Positions 8,805-18,585 are shown, numbered from the stretch's first letter. The stretch: 64,000 nucleotides of DNA from Gammaproteobacteria bacterium UBA2679 (GCA_002354735.1 DEMD01000007.1:86058-150057); one strand, 5' to 3'. Translations and numbers: made by a program. The notes: generated by a model not told the origin, from the letters alone.

Positions 8805-8891
8805 CTGTAACCCACCTGCCGGGAAAGAGACCAATACTACGGCCTGAGCCTTCACAACCAAATGGCATTTTACGGGATTGTGGCTAGCGCT

Positions 8892-9533
8892 TTACTCCAG
8901 CGCGAATGCAGCACCTTCAGCTTCACAGGCTTCACGGGCGATGCAAGCCAACAGATGATCATTCACGAGGCCCGTTGCCTGCATGAATGCGTACACAATG
9001 GTAGAGCCTACGAACGAGAAGCCAAGCTTCTTCAGGTCTTTTGCCAGCTGATCTGACAGCGGCGTTGTCGCCGGTACTTCAGTCATCGAGCGCCAGTGGT
9101 TCTGTATTGGTCGTCCGTTGACGTACTGCCATAGAAACTGATTGAAAGGCCCCTGCTTCTGCTCGAGCTCGAGAAAAGCACGAGCATTCTTGATGACAGA
9201 CTTGATCTTGAGCCGATTTCGAACAATGGCAGGGTTTTGCATGAGGCGGTCCACATCAGCCTCGCTCATATCTGCAATGCGTAGCGGATCGAAGTCGTAG
9301 AAGGCCGCCTCATAACCAGCCTGCTTCCGCAGGATGGTTATCCAGGACAAACCGGCCTGTTGCCCGTCGAGGCAAAGTTTGGCAAACAGGCGTTGACTGG
9401 AGGCTTCAGGCCGCCCCCAGTGATAATCGTGGTAAGCCTGGTACAGCGGATCACTGCCACACCAGCTACATCGGACGACCTCGGACGTGCTGGTGGAGCT
9501 CTGGTGGGTCCTGGCGTAAGCTTCAGTAGTCAT
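8892..9533 (-). CDS. tag: DNA-3-methyladenine glycosylase I
   Basis: Base-excision repair enzyme that removes 3-methyladenine from alkylated DNA. The Tag family zinc snap is visible: Cys in RCSWCG and His in the following YHDYHWG stretch near the N-terminus, His and Cys in NDHLLAC near the C-terminus. The substrate-binding core QQAGLSWITILRKQ is well conserved. 213 residues from ATG 9533, which has GGAAGG nine bases upstream; a TTG two codons earlier is too close to that site. Lies 87 bases downstream of the monooxygenase start region on the same strand, but probably has its own promoter. Confidence 0.95.
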   Translation of the reverse strand: MTTEAYARTHQSSTSTSEVVRCSWCGSDPLYQAYHDYHWGRPEASSQRLFAKLCLDGQQAGLSWITILRKQAGYEAAFYDFDPLRIADMSEADVDRLMQNPAIVRNRLKIKSVIKNARAFLELEQKQGPFNQFLWQYVNGRPIQNHWRSMTEVPATTPLSDQLAKDLKKLGFSFVGSTIVYAFMQATGLVNDHLLACIAREACEAEGAAFALE

Positions 9534-9568
9534 AGGCAACAGCCTTCCATGTCAGCAAGGGAACATTC

Positions 9569-10138
9569 ATGAGATCAGACGAACGTGCTCCGGAAGTCTT
9601 CGAGGCCAGGGACGACAGCCCGAACGCAAACCCCGGTGTAGTCACCCGCATTATCAACCAGAGCCGGATAAACGGCCGCTTTCGAAACGACGAAGCGGCT
9701 CAGCGCGAGTTGCTCAACCATCTCAACCGCGTTGCCGACAAGCTGGACAGCCAGTTTCGCGTGCCTGGCGTCGGCCTTCGCTTCGGCTGGGACTCAATCA
9801 TAGGTGTGGTCCCCGTTGTCGGCGACATCGCTGGCGCAGGCCTGTCGCTCTATCTGATTGCCCGAGCGGTGCAGATCGGCGCGTCCGGCGAAATCATACG
9901 CAAGATGCTTCGCAATCTCATAATCGAAGTAGCAGGCGGCGCCCTACCCATCGTAGGCGACGCCTTCGATCTGGTATATAAGGCGAATAACCGGAACATG
10001 CGCCTGTTGACCGACTACCTGGAGGCGCAGCTCAAGCCGCCACCGGAGCCCAGACGGGGCTGGAAGGCGCTGATCGTGCCGGGCCTCGCGCTCGGTCTGA
10101 TCCTGGGCTTCTCATGGCTACTGCTACGGCTGACCTGA
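9569..10138 (+). CDS. DUF4112 membrane protein
   Basis: 189 residues. Central region LDSQFRVPG, then RFGWDSIIGVVPVVGD, then the second repeat-like ALPIVGDAFDLVYKANNRN, is the DUF4112 signature (two G-x-x-P-x-x-G-D half motifs). Hydrophobic stretches around the two GD motifs and a clear C-terminal membrane helix (about 168-187) make it a small inner-membrane protein. No function is established for the family. ATG with AAGGGA eight bases upstream. It ends 3 bases before the convergent rsmC stop. Confidence 0.85.
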   Translation: MRSDERAPEVFEARDDSPNANPGVVTRIINQSRINGRFRNDEAAQRELLNHLNRVADKLDSQFRVPGVGLRFGWDSIIGVVPVVGDIAGAGLSLYLIARAVQIGASGEIIRKMLRNLIIEVAGGALPIVGDAFDLVYKANNRNMRLLTDYLEAQLKPPPEPRRGWKALIVPGLALGLILGFSWLLLRLT

Positions 10139-10141
10139 AGG

Positions 10142-11377
10142 CTAGTGCCCTGTCTGGCGCTTCAGTACCCGCTTTACCATCATGACCGTAAAGCGGGCAT
10201 CCTCCTGCAACACAGTGACTTCGAATTTGTGCTTCTGCAGGAACTGCTGATACGGCAGAAAGCTGTTGGCCACCAGCAGAACCCTACCCCCGGGCTTGAG
10301 CAGGCTTGCTAGCGATTCGAAGAAAACAAGTGTCGGCTCCAGCGATTTTCTCAGGCCCTCGTGGAATGGCGGATTACTGATGATCCAATCGAACGCGCCA
10401 TGTTCACCGGTGTCGATCAACGGCCTTACGCCATCTGCCATGATGACCTGTGCCTCGGGCGCCAACTGGCTGAGGTTGAACGCAGTCGACTCACAGGCAG
10501 AGGCGCTGGTATCAACGGCCACGATATCCAGCCTGCCGTCAAATTGCGCCAGTGCAGCGGAGATTACGCCGTTGCCGCAACCAAAATCGAGCACGCGGCC
10601 CTTCAGTACGCCACTCTGCCTGCCATCCTTCCCAGCAGCCACGGAATCGCCAGGACAGTCGTTCAGCCACTCACACAGCGTAGAGAGCAGTAGCTCGGTA
10701 CCCTCGTCAAGCTGTCCAAAACTGAAGACGCCTGCACCCGAGTTCAAGGAGAGCGGCTTGCCTGTAAGCGGATTAGTGAACTCGAACTGTGCTCTGTCTG
10801 CAGCAAGTGCTGCTGTAAGCCACTGCAAGAGCGCCCCATCATCGCGCTGTACGGTGACGCGCCAGATCTGGCAGTGGCGCAGTGAATCCACCTTGCCGGC
10901 GTCAATGCCCGCCTTCACGAGGGATTTACCAATACCGTCAACACCACTACGCTTCTCGCCGACAAGCAACACCTCATGCGATGCGGCAGAGCTTTGAACA
11001 AGCGTTTGTAGCAGGCTGTACAGCGCCTGCTTGGCCTTGGGCATGAAAACAAGCAACTGTGGCTCCGGCGGCAGTTCGTCGAAACTGATGCGACCAATGC
11101 CCTCGACTGAGCTGGCTACCCTGATTGCGCCTGCGGGCCAGTGCTTCAGGAACCGATCGGCTGCAGCCGCTGTCTCGACGACGGCAAGACGCTGCTGAGC
11201 CTCCAGCAGGCCAGCCATACCATCGGCCGGCGGCCAGACCAGCACACAATCCGCCTTCAGCAGATCCTCGCGCTTCAGAATAGCCGCCGAGGGTGGCGAG
11301 AGATCGTCTGTCGTAGTAAGCGTTGTAGCCTGTGATCCTAAAAAACGTACCTGCAACTTCAGTAATCCTTTTTCCAT
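10142..11377 (-). CDS. rsmC: 16S rRNA m2G methyltransferase, RsmC-like
   Basis: 411-residue class I SAM-dependent methyltransferase with a degenerate N-terminal methyltransferase-like domain and a catalytic C-terminal one, as in RsmC and RlmG. The SAM site is VLDFGCGNGVIS and the guanine-N2 motif is NPPFHEG. The segment after NPPF (FHEGLRKSLEP, VANSFLPYQQFL) resembles RsmC (G1207 of 16S rRNA) more than RlmG (G1835 of 23S rRNA), so I assign rsmC, with RlmG as the alternative. The start overlaps the 3' end of tamB by 19 bases, so it is probably the last gene of the WYL-tamA-tamB operon. Confidence 0.8.
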   Translation of the reverse strand: MEKGLLKLQVRFLGSQATTLTTTDDLSPPSAAILKREDLLKADCVLVWPPADGMAGLLEAQQRLAVVETAAAADRFLKHWPAGAIRVASSVEGIGRISFDELPPEPQLLVFMPKAKQALYSLLQTLVQSSAASHEVLLVGEKRSGVDGIGKSLVKAGIDAGKVDSLRHCQIWRVTVQRDDGALLQWLTAALAADRAQFEFTNPLTGKPLSLNSGAGVFSFGQLDEGTELLLSTLCEWLNDCPGDSVAAGKDGRQSGVLKGRVLDFGCGNGVISAALAQFDGRLDIVAVDTSASACESTAFNLSQLAPEAQVIMADGVRPLIDTGEHGAFDWIISNPPFHEGLRKSLEPTLVFFESLASLLKPGGRVLLVANSFLPYQQFLQKHKFEVTVLQEDARFTVMMVKRVLKRQTGH

Positions 11378-14300
11378 TTCAGCTCAACGCCGCCGAAGCC
11401 AGTCTTGCCAGTAGAGGTCTCAAGGCTGATGTTGGGTCTGAGTTCGATTTCAACGCTGCCCTTCCAAGGCTGATTGACCTCTGGCGTGCGCTCCAGTTCA
11501 AGGTACACTTTATCACTGATGTACTTGCCCACGCCGACATTTACACCTTTGCCTTCGTCAGTCTCCTGCGTGCCCACCGTCAGTGAATCCACCCCGAGCA
11601 GCTGCTGCGCGCTGCCGAGCGGATCGAAGCCACCGCCGCCGCCCTGCAGTGACCTGACCGCCGAAGCCAGCTGCACCGCCTGAATTGGGGTAATACTCTG
11701 TATCGACTTACCGAAAAGTATGCGCGAAATGATTTCATCCTGAGGCAACGTTGGCACCGAGCTCAGTTCAATCTTGAGGTCCGCAGTGGTTCCTGAAACC
11801 TGTGCCTGATAGGTATAGGTATCGTCGGAATACTCACCGGTGATGACCAGCGCGACGGCATCGTTGGCGAAAGAGACCTGCCCGCGAGCCAGCTCGAACC
11901 GCTTGTTGAACAGGTCCATGTGTCCACGCTTGATGCCCAGCTCACCGGAGTAAATGGGATTACTGGCCGTACCGACGACCCTGATCTTGCCCTGCAGCTC
12001 GGCATCGAGACCGCGTCCCTTGAGGAAGACCTGTTGCGGTGCATTGATGATGATATCCAGCGGAATGACAGGCATGGCACCGGCCTCCGACTCCTCGACA
12101 GGAGGCTGTGTTGTGCCTGCGATACCACCTGACGACGGCTTACCGGCCTGGCGCTTCGATGGCAGATTGTCCACCACCGTCACGTCGATGGTCGGTATGG
12201 ACGACTTGAGTGCGTTATCCAGCAGTATCTTCATGGGCTTTGCTTCAAGTCGGCCGGTGACGGCCACCTCTTCCGCATCGCCCTTGGCCGACAGATCACC
12301 GGAAATCGTAGCGCTCAGACCTGGCTGGCGTAGCAGATTAGCGTCTTTAAGATCCGCCTTGACGTCGAGCGTCATCGCAGCCCAGTCTGCCTGACCGTCG
12401 AGCTGGATACGGCCATCTTCTGCTACTTCAATGGTGCCTTCTTCGATGCTGAGGCGGCTCCCGTCGAGCCCAAGTCGAGTGTCGATCTTGCTGAGCTCCG
12501 TTCCCAGAGTCTTGTTTTCGTAAAAGCCATCCTTCAATGCCAGGAAGCCCTTGGCACGAGGGTCATCCGTGTTCCCCTGCACATCAAGGTCCAGCTGAAG
12601 ATCGCCGCGAATCGTTTGCAGCGGATCGTTCAGAAATACATTCACGAAGTCGAGCTGGCTCGTACCCTTGATGGTCGCTTCGAGTGGCCACGGTGCGGAC
12701 GGTGCGGACCCAGCACTGGAAGACAGGATCTTGTACAGGCGCTTGCGATAAGGCGACAGATCAGCCGCAACAGTGAGCTCAAGGGGCTTTTTGATATCGG
12801 TTCTTGCATCGGCCTGCTGCAGCTTCTGCAGTGCTTCGGATATGAAATCAAGCTCGAGCTTCAGGCGCTCTTTGGTTGTAGTCCAAACCGCTTTAATCTG
12901 CGCTTTCGCCGGCTCAGCCAGCGCAAGATCGGCGTTACGATTGGTTCGAAGCTTTTTGCGCGCCTCAAGCAGCACATCAAGTTCCGGGGCGGGCTGGACA
13001 AAAGTGAAACGGCCGCCGGTCTGCAGCGAGTCCGGTTGCAGGTCCAGGGTCAGGCCGCCATCAAGTATGCCACTGGCTTCCGGAGGCAGTTCCAGGCCTG
13101 CCAGTGTAAGCAGGCGTAGATCGATATCGCTGACATCGAGTTTGAGATCGGTCTTCAGCCCCTGAATCTGCCCGCGCTCTCTCAATGCATCAAGATCGGC
13201 CTGCAGGCTCCCCCGCAGGGCTACGACTGCTTCGGTGGGCATCGCCGGCAGCACCTGGGGCCCTTCGGCAGCTTCGTCCGTATCGTCCTCATCATCCTCA
13301 AGCCGGCTCGCGGCGCCAGGTCCCGGGCTCGCCTTCAGCGTAAGACCCGATATCGTCACGAGGTCGTCACGACGCCTCGCATCAAGCGCAATGCTGTAAG
13401 TCAAGGCGTCGTACAAGCCTGCAACGTCAAGATCGACGTCGAAGGCCGGGTCAGTCATCCGGCCACTGGCTTCGGCATCGAGGTCGACTGTGGCAGAGAG
13501 GCTGGCAAGCTGGTCCGCGGTGGCTTCAGGCAGGAAAGGCCTGACTATATCGAGCTCGAAGTCATTGACGCTGGCCTTGAGTTTGAGCGTGCCGTCACGA
13601 AGCCCAACCCACCCTGAAACAGCAGACTCAGACCCACGATAAGTCAGTTGACTTTTCACTATCTCAATCCGCTGTGCCTCACTAAGATTCGCCTTGACGC
13701 TCGCCGTGAGCTCAGCTGGACGTCCCTCTGGACAAACGCTGAGCGCCAGGTCACCCGCGACCACGGGCGTGGCAAAGGGGCCTTCGGCAGTCAGTTGCTT
13801 GACCGAAAGCCGGCCAAGATTACCAAGTCGCGCCCGCCTTGCCTGAATGGATCCAGCCTCGGCGCCGCCGGCCGCGGCTGTGGCTGCGGTTGTCTGGTTC
13901 TGGCTACATCGCAGGATTTCGGGCTCGGCGATGAGCGCATTGATTTGGGGAAGGTCCAACTCGAGCGCATCGACCAGTGCCAGTGCGCTGTTCAATGGCA
14001 CCGTCAGCGCCTCCACCTGCACCGCCATTTTTTCAGCGTCGATCCTGCCCGCTGCACGCAGCGAAATATCAGCCCAGTCGAGTTTGGTTTCGGAAAAGCT
14101 CAGTGCCTCGCCTGCTATTCCCAGCTCACTCGACAGGTCGAGCGACGCCTTGAAGAAAGTGGCTTCTACGCTCAGCCCGCCTGCTGCGGTGATAGCTGCC
14201 GGTTCGCTCCAGGGCATACTACCTTCAAGATTGGCGGTGACCTGTCGCGGATGCAGCTCGTCAAGCGGCAAACTTGCTGTAGCCTGCTTGTCGAGGAGGG

Positions 14301-15393
14301 GTTGGACAAGCTGAAGTGGCAGCGCTTCGATGGCGGCATCGAAGGTGAGTTTTTCCCGCCCCACGATGCCTGAAGCGGCGACGACGCCGTCCTCGACTCT
14401 AAGTTCAAGCGGTTCGATCTCGATCCGCTGCGATTCATAATCAGTCCCGGCAGTCTTCGCGATGAGTCGCAATTCAGGCTGACGCGTGAGCGTCACTGGC
14501 AGCCACTGGTTCAGCAAGGCCGGTGGAATCTGCGAAGTTTGCAGGCTCAGCTGCTTCATGGCCGGACCCGAATCCTGTGGAATTGCCTCGAGCTTTGCGC
14601 TGAGTGCTGGCAAGCCGGTTTGATCATCGCTTGCAGCTGACTCAGCTTCGTCGGCATCGCCAAGCGCCTGCACTGTGAGCTTGGCTCGAGCCTCCTGTAA
14701 ACTGGCTTCGCCCGTAATTTTCCAGACCAGCGGAATTTCGGCCTGCTGCTCAGGACTCAGCGCGCCACCTTGCAGAAAATCATCCGTGAACTCAATGCGG
14801 TCTATCGCAAGTCTGTTGACCACGACGTGGGGCAATCCAGCGCTATCGACTTCGAACAACTGATCGATCAGCTGATTGACCTGGGCTTCGAGATCGGCCG
14901 GCGACTCTTCTTCATCAACCGCCGCCTCCTCGGCTGGCTGAGAGCCCCACGCTTTAGCATTGCTGTTTACCCAGACTGAGCTGGCGCCGAGCGCATCCAG
15001 AATATATTTCTCGTCCAGCGCTTCGCTCCAAAGGAAGTTGAGCTCGAAATGGCTGGCTGTCAAAAGCTGGTACTCCGCGGGATCCTCTGCAACAGCGGCA
15101 GCCGTTTCCTGGTCAGCATCACCAGTATCTACACGACTGACTTTGAGATCGCCAATGATCCAATGGGTCAAGCCGGGACTCTCTACTTCACTTAACTCGA
15201 TCTGCCAGTCCGTATAATCATTCGCAAGCGCGGCGCCTCTTTCTGCCAACCAGACGCGACTATCCGGCTGCGATAGCGCCAGCGCCAGGGCCAGCAGCAG
15301 GATGATGACAAAGGTGAGCAGGGCAAGAATCCCACCCAGCACCCATCGGCCAATGCGCAGCAGTATGCTGCCGGTTCGGGACAACGCTGACAT
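11359..15393 (-). CDS. tamB: translocation and assembly module subunit TamB
   Basis: 1344-residue inner-membrane-anchored AsmA-like protein that spans the periplasm as a beta-taco and works with TamA in outer-membrane protein insertion and/or phospholipid transport. One N-terminal membrane helix (about 17-40), a very long repetitive beta region, then the conserved C-terminal TamB/DUF490 domain with DEIISRILFGKSI, a glycine run and a terminal beta-strand ending in LKWKKDY. An acidic stretch (LEDDEDDTDEAAEG) near the middle is unusual for the family. Its ATG overlaps the tamA stop by one base (TGATG), indicating translational coupling. Confidence 0.95.
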   Translation of the reverse strand: MSALSRTGSILLRIGRWVLGGILALLTFVIILLLALALALSQPDSRVWLAERGAALANDYTDWQIELSEVESPGLTHWIIGDLKVSRVDTGDADQETAAAVAEDPAEYQLLTASHFELNFLWSEALDEKYILDALGASSVWVNSNAKAWGSQPAEEAAVDEEESPADLEAQVNQLIDQLFEVDSAGLPHVVVNRLAIDRIEFTDDFLQGGALSPEQQAEIPLVWKITGEASLQEARAKLTVQALGDADEAESAASDDQTGLPALSAKLEAIPQDSGPAMKQLSLQTSQIPPALLNQWLPVTLTRQPELRLIAKTAGTDYESQRIEIEPLELRVEDGVVAASGIVGREKLTFDAAIEALPLQLVQPLLDKQATASLPLDELHPRQVTANLEGSMPWSEPAAITAAGGLSVEATFFKASLDLSSELGIAGEALSFSETKLDWADISLRAAGRIDAEKMAVQVEALTVPLNSALALVDALELDLPQINALIAEPEILRCSQNQTTAATAAAGGAEAGSIQARRARLGNLGRLSVKQLTAEGPFATPVVAGDLALSVCPEGRPAELTASVKANLSEAQRIEIVKSQLTYRGSESAVSGWVGLRDGTLKLKASVNDFELDIVRPFLPEATADQLASLSATVDLDAEASGRMTDPAFDVDLDVAGLYDALTYSIALDARRRDDLVTISGLTLKASPGPGAASRLEDDEDDTDEAAEGPQVLPAMPTEAVVALRGSLQADLDALRERGQIQGLKTDLKLDVSDIDLRLLTLAGLELPPEASGILDGGLTLDLQPDSLQTGGRFTFVQPAPELDVLLEARKKLRTNRNADLALAEPAKAQIKAVWTTTKERLKLELDFISEALQKLQQADARTDIKKPLELTVAADLSPYRKRLYKILSSSAGSAPSAPWPLEATIKGTSQLDFVNVFLNDPLQTIRGDLQLDLDVQGNTDDPRAKGFLALKDGFYENKTLGTELSKIDTRLGLDGSRLSIEEGTIEVAEDGRIQLDGQADWAAMTLDVKADLKDANLLRQPGLSATISGDLSAKGDAEEVAVTGRLEAKPMKILLDNALKSSIPTIDVTVVDNLPSKRQAGKPSSGGIAGTTQPPVEESEAGAMPVIPLDIIINAPQQVFLKGRGLDAELQGKIRVVGTASNPIYSGELGIKRGHMDLFNKRFELARGQVSFANDAVALVITGEYSDDTYTYQAQVSGTTADLKIELSSVPTLPQDEIISRILFGKSIQSITPIQAVQLASAVRSLQGGGGGFDPLGSAQQLLGVDSLTVGTQETDEGKGVNVGVGKYISDKVYLELERTPEVNQPWKGSVEIELRPNISLETSTGKTGFGGVELKWKKDY

Positions 15394-17174
15394 CAGTACG
15401 CCTCCCCAATGCTGATATACAGCTGAAAGCTGTCATCGATGCCGTCTCGACGGCTCAGTGGGAAACCGAAGTCGACTCGAAAGGGTGCAAAGGACGTGTA
15501 ATAACGCAAACCAAAACCAGCGCCATATTTGAGGTTCTGATCGAAACGTGGGGCAGAGTCCGGCATTGCCAGGCCGCCGTCGACAAAGAGTACGAAACCA
15601 AGGTTCTCCCCTATGTGAAAGCGACCTTCAGTAGCCATTTCAATGAAAGACAGCCCACCGACCGGATCACCATCTTCGTCGAGCTCCCCCAGGGACTGAA
15701 ACTTATAACCCCGGACCGACCCACCTCCACCGACGTAGTAGCGCTCGTCGGCAGGCACTGATTCTATGCCGGCACCTGTGATGGAACCGACACCGGCTTT
15801 CAAGGCCAGCGTTGGCTTCAATGACCAGGTCTCCGCAGTAAAATAGGTCGTGGCGGAGACATTCGACTTGATGAAACGGGTGTCCGTGTCCTTCAGATCC
15901 ACGAAGGGCTCTACACCGAGGTTCAAAGTTGCACCATCACGCGGGTCGAGAATTTCGCTGGTGGTGTCGAGGCGCAGGCTCATCGGAAAGGAAAACAGTA
16001 CGTACTGCTCGGTTTCACCTTCATCATCGATTTCACTGAGCCTGAAGCGGGGGCCTGCACTTGCTGCCCTGTTCTCGCTAATCTGCCGGGTGACAATGGC
16101 CGAGGTCTCCACCGATTTCGACCGAAAAGCCTCGAGATCGCGCTGGCTGGCGCTCGCGGAGATTTCGAGCTTCTGATCTTTTCGGTAGAACTTCGGCAGG
16201 GTCAGTTTCGAGGTCAAGGCCTGCGTGACTTCTGTAATCGTCAATTCCGTCTGGAATAGCTGACCTGCGCCGAAGAAGTTCCTGTGCTCCCAGCCGAGTG
16301 AAACGCCGACGCCCTCATCACTGGTGTAGCCACCACCGGCCTTGATGGTGCGGTGGCTGCGCTCCTGCAAATCCAGCGTAATGTCTACCGTGCCTGCCTC
16401 TCTATTCAGTGTCAGCTGCTGATCCACCCGCGCAATCAGATTCGTCCGCAGGAGCTCCAGGCGAGCTTCGTTGAGCTTGGAGCGGTTGAAACATTCGCCG
16501 CTAGCCAGTGGGAGATCCTGCTCGAGAAATGCCGGATCGACCTCCTCAAGCCCTTGCAGTCGGATCTCACCCACCTTCACTTGCGGGCTTTTTTTCACCT
16601 TGAAGGTAATGAAGGCCAACTGATCTGGCGGGTAGATACTGGCCTTGTATTCAACGTCCACCTCATAGAGGCAGTTCTTGCTGGAGACGAAGTCCTCTAT
16701 CTTCCGCTTCGCATCGAGTATGCGATCAGCCACGAGACCATCACCCTTTTTCAGCTTGAGATCGGCAAGGGATGGTACGTCGATACTGTCAGGCGACTTC
16801 AGCTCAAGCTTGCGAATGCGATACAAGGGGCCTGGCTCTACCTCATACATCAGTCGTCGATCGTCGCCATCGGGGTTCTCGAGTTCCGGCTCGACGCTGC
16901 CTTCGTAGTACCCCTGCGATCGCAGATACTTGAGAATGAACTCGCGCTCGGCATCCATGTACTGCTGCGGCGTTTCGTAGAATTCGTAAGCCGGGTTCTG
17001 CTTGCGATAGGTCTCCAGATCCTCAGCAATGGTGTCAGCCAGATCCTGTTGTGTCTCACTCCTGATCTTGAAATCAGGATGCTTGTCGCCGAAGAACGGC
17101 AAATCGATCGCTGTAGCAGCACCACTGAGCAGCGCGAGCAGAAAAAATGCGGATAACGCAGGATAATGATGCAT
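15393..17174 (-). CDS. tamA: translocation and assembly module subunit TamA
   Basis: 593-residue Omp85-family outer-membrane protein. Sec signal peptide (cut after ATA or nearby at about residue 22), three POTRA repeats to about residue 260, then the beta-barrel. The barrel holds the family motif YVGGGGSVRGYKFQSLG, in which VRGY is the lid-loop arginine motif, and a C-terminal strand that ends in an aromatic residue (IGEAY). Partner of TamB, which follows with a one-base overlap. Eight bases downstream of the WYL regulator gene. Confidence 0.95.
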   Translation of the reverse strand: MHHYPALSAFFLLALLSGAATAIDLPFFGDKHPDFKIRSETQQDLADTIAEDLETYRKQNPAYEFYETPQQYMDAEREFILKYLRSQGYYEGSVEPELENPDGDDRRLMYEVEPGPLYRIRKLELKSPDSIDVPSLADLKLKKGDGLVADRILDAKRKIEDFVSSKNCLYEVDVEYKASIYPPDQLAFITFKVKKSPQVKVGEIRLQGLEEVDPAFLEQDLPLASGECFNRSKLNEARLELLRTNLIARVDQQLTLNREAGTVDITLDLQERSHRTIKAGGGYTSDEGVGVSLGWEHRNFFGAGQLFQTELTITEVTQALTSKLTLPKFYRKDQKLEISASASQRDLEAFRSKSVETSAIVTRQISENRAASAGPRFRLSEIDDEGETEQYVLFSFPMSLRLDTTSEILDPRDGATLNLGVEPFVDLKDTDTRFIKSNVSATTYFTAETWSLKPTLALKAGVGSITGAGIESVPADERYYVGGGGSVRGYKFQSLGELDEDGDPVGGLSFIEMATEGRFHIGENLGFVLFVDGGLAMPDSAPRFDQNLKYGAGFGLRYYTSFAPFRVDFGFPLSRRDGIDDSFQLYISIGEAY

Positions 17175-17182
17175 AGATACCG

Positions 17183-18307
17183 TTAGTTATAATTCTGAAG
17201 ACTCGCAGTCAGCACTGACCGAATATCCTGCCTGATGATCTCAGGCTGCAAGACTGTAGCGCGGCTTCCGAGGGAGAGAATCCAGTTTCTGAGCTGGATA
17301 GTACGACGAACTCGTACACGAACGATTGCTTCCGATGCAGACTCAAGCGTAACTGATTGTGTTGCGTTCAAGGGATAGTCGCTCAGGTCCTCGATCAGCT
17401 TGTCACCCTGCTGGCGTTTTATGGCCAAAACCAGGTCGTAGTCACCCCTATCGCTGTCATCGATGAAAACATCCATGTGTCCCGCATCGAGGTATGCCTG
17501 CAGGGAGAAATCCTCATCCGCAAAATTCTCTCGAAGCAGCTCGACGCGCCGGATCCTGTGAAGTAGAAAGTGACGGAACTCACCAGCTTCGTTCAACGAT
17601 ACAAGATACAGCTTCGGCAGCATGAGCACGACCCCCAAGGGGCTGAGACGATAAGTTTTCGTGGTGCTGCCATTTGAAGCTGAGACGCTGTACACGAGCT
17701 CGATCTGCTGAGCTCTGATGATCGCCTGATAGATGGTATCCAGCCAGCGCATGTCGAAATCGGGTGACTCCAATGACTGGCCCCGCTGGTAGAACTCGAT
17801 CGAATCACGCAGTCGAAGGTAGTGCTGCGGCGCCAACTTTCGCTCTGAACGCTGCAACACACGCTCTGCTTCAGCGAAAAAGGCGGTCATTTCGTTCAGT
17901 GTGCTCTGAGGCAGGAGGTTTGACAGGTGTTTAGCCGTCATTGCAAATGCAACAGCCAGATAGCCCGGCATTTTCTCGAAATCAAAACGCTGTCGGTCTA
18001 GCGGGTCGAGCATCCAGGCCCTGCCCTTGCCCGCAGCCGGAACACTTCGCAGGCCGAAGGGATTGAGCGGCTCCTCAAGCTCATCGTCGGCTTCAGCAGG
18101 GTCAGCATCGAAAAAACCGGGGTCGTCGCCCAGCAGGAATTTCAAGTCGCGCTGTACTACTCGAAGCTGGCTGTTTCGCCGCTGCTCACCCGACTCTTCC
18201 AGATAACCCTGATCCTGCAGATGAGCGAGTATCGCTTCCGTAGAGCGCGGTACCGTAGTTCTGCGCAGATAGTCGAGAATGGCCAAACGCCTTACAAAGG
18301 TCTGCAT
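17183..18307 (-). CDS. WYL-domain transcriptional regulator
   Basis: 374 residues. The N-terminal winged helix-turn-helix (about 1-60, with RNSQLRVVQRDLKFL as the recognition part) is followed by the WYL fold (IELVYSV..., TKTYRLSPLGVVLMLPKLYLVSLNE, FLLHRIRRVELL) and a WCX-type C-terminal extension. WYL proteins bind ligands or nucleic acids and regulate transcription, often of defence or DNA-damage genes; here there is no defence gene nearby. The close spacing to tamA (8 bases) means it is probably co-transcribed with tamAB, an unusual partner. A dyad ACGAC-7-GTCGT lies 20-40 bases upstream and may be an autoregulatory site. Confidence 0.85.
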   Translation of the reverse strand: MQTFVRRLAILDYLRRTTVPRSTEAILAHLQDQGYLEESGEQRRNSQLRVVQRDLKFLLGDDPGFFDADPAEADDELEEPLNPFGLRSVPAAGKGRAWMLDPLDRQRFDFEKMPGYLAVAFAMTAKHLSNLLPQSTLNEMTAFFAEAERVLQRSERKLAPQHYLRLRDSIEFYQRGQSLESPDFDMRWLDTIYQAIIRAQQIELVYSVSASNGSTTKTYRLSPLGVVLMLPKLYLVSLNEAGEFRHFLLHRIRRVELLRENFADEDFSLQAYLDAGHMDVFIDDSDRGDYDLVLAIKRQQGDKLIEDLSDYPLNATQSVTLESASEAIVRVRVRRTIQLRNWILSLGSRATVLQPEIIRQDIRSVLTASLQNYN

Positions 18308-18327
18308 ACTGTAAGTTCATCCAGTTG

Positions 18328-18344
18328 ACGACACTATTTGTCGT
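18328..18344. promoter_or_regulatory. dyad in the WYL / small-ORF divergent gap
   Basis: Inverted repeat ACGAC-ACTATTT-GTCGT starting 21 bases upstream of the WYL gene, in the 121-base gap between it and the divergent small ORF / rnf cluster. A candidate operator for the WYL protein; no experimental basis. Confidence 0.35.
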
Positions 18345-18428
18345 TTCTACCGCCTAGACTAGGCTCGTCGATCGGAAATGTCCAACTTGAGGACGACTCC
18401 GGTTCCATTGTCTGTCGAGGATCTGCGT

Positions 18429-18575
18429 ATGTATCGAATCAATGCAATCACCAGCCGGGGTACCCGCTTCCGCTTTCGAATTACCAGCAGCCATATCGAT
18501 GACCTGACCACAATGCTGGATAAAATCTTCGCTGGAACGGCGATGCACCTTGTACTGGTTCAGCCGATAAAATAG
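18429..18575 (+). CDS. small ORF before rnfD, 48 residues
   Basis: Unrecognised small protein rich in Arg and Ile, with no signal peptide or membrane helix, ending in a hydrophobic HLVLVQ tail. I chose ATG 18429 because GAGGA lies seven bases upstream; the frame is open from an earlier ATG at 18378 that lacks a good ribosome site. It ends 10 bases before rnfD, so it would be the first gene of the rnfDGE-nth operon, occupying the place normally held by rnfC. It does not resemble a fragment of RnfA, RnfB or RnfC. Real expression is likely but not certain. Confidence 0.5.
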   Translation: MYRINAITSRGTRFRFRITSSHIDDLTTMLDKIFAGTAMHLVLVQPIK

Positions 18576-18585
18576 CCTTGCGGCG

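Noticed and set aside
12616..14373. Long plus-strand open frames (167 and 241 residues) opposite tamB
   Set aside because: They are antisense shadows of a well-supported 1344-residue gene, have no ribosome site and no recognisable motif; high GC makes long shadows common.
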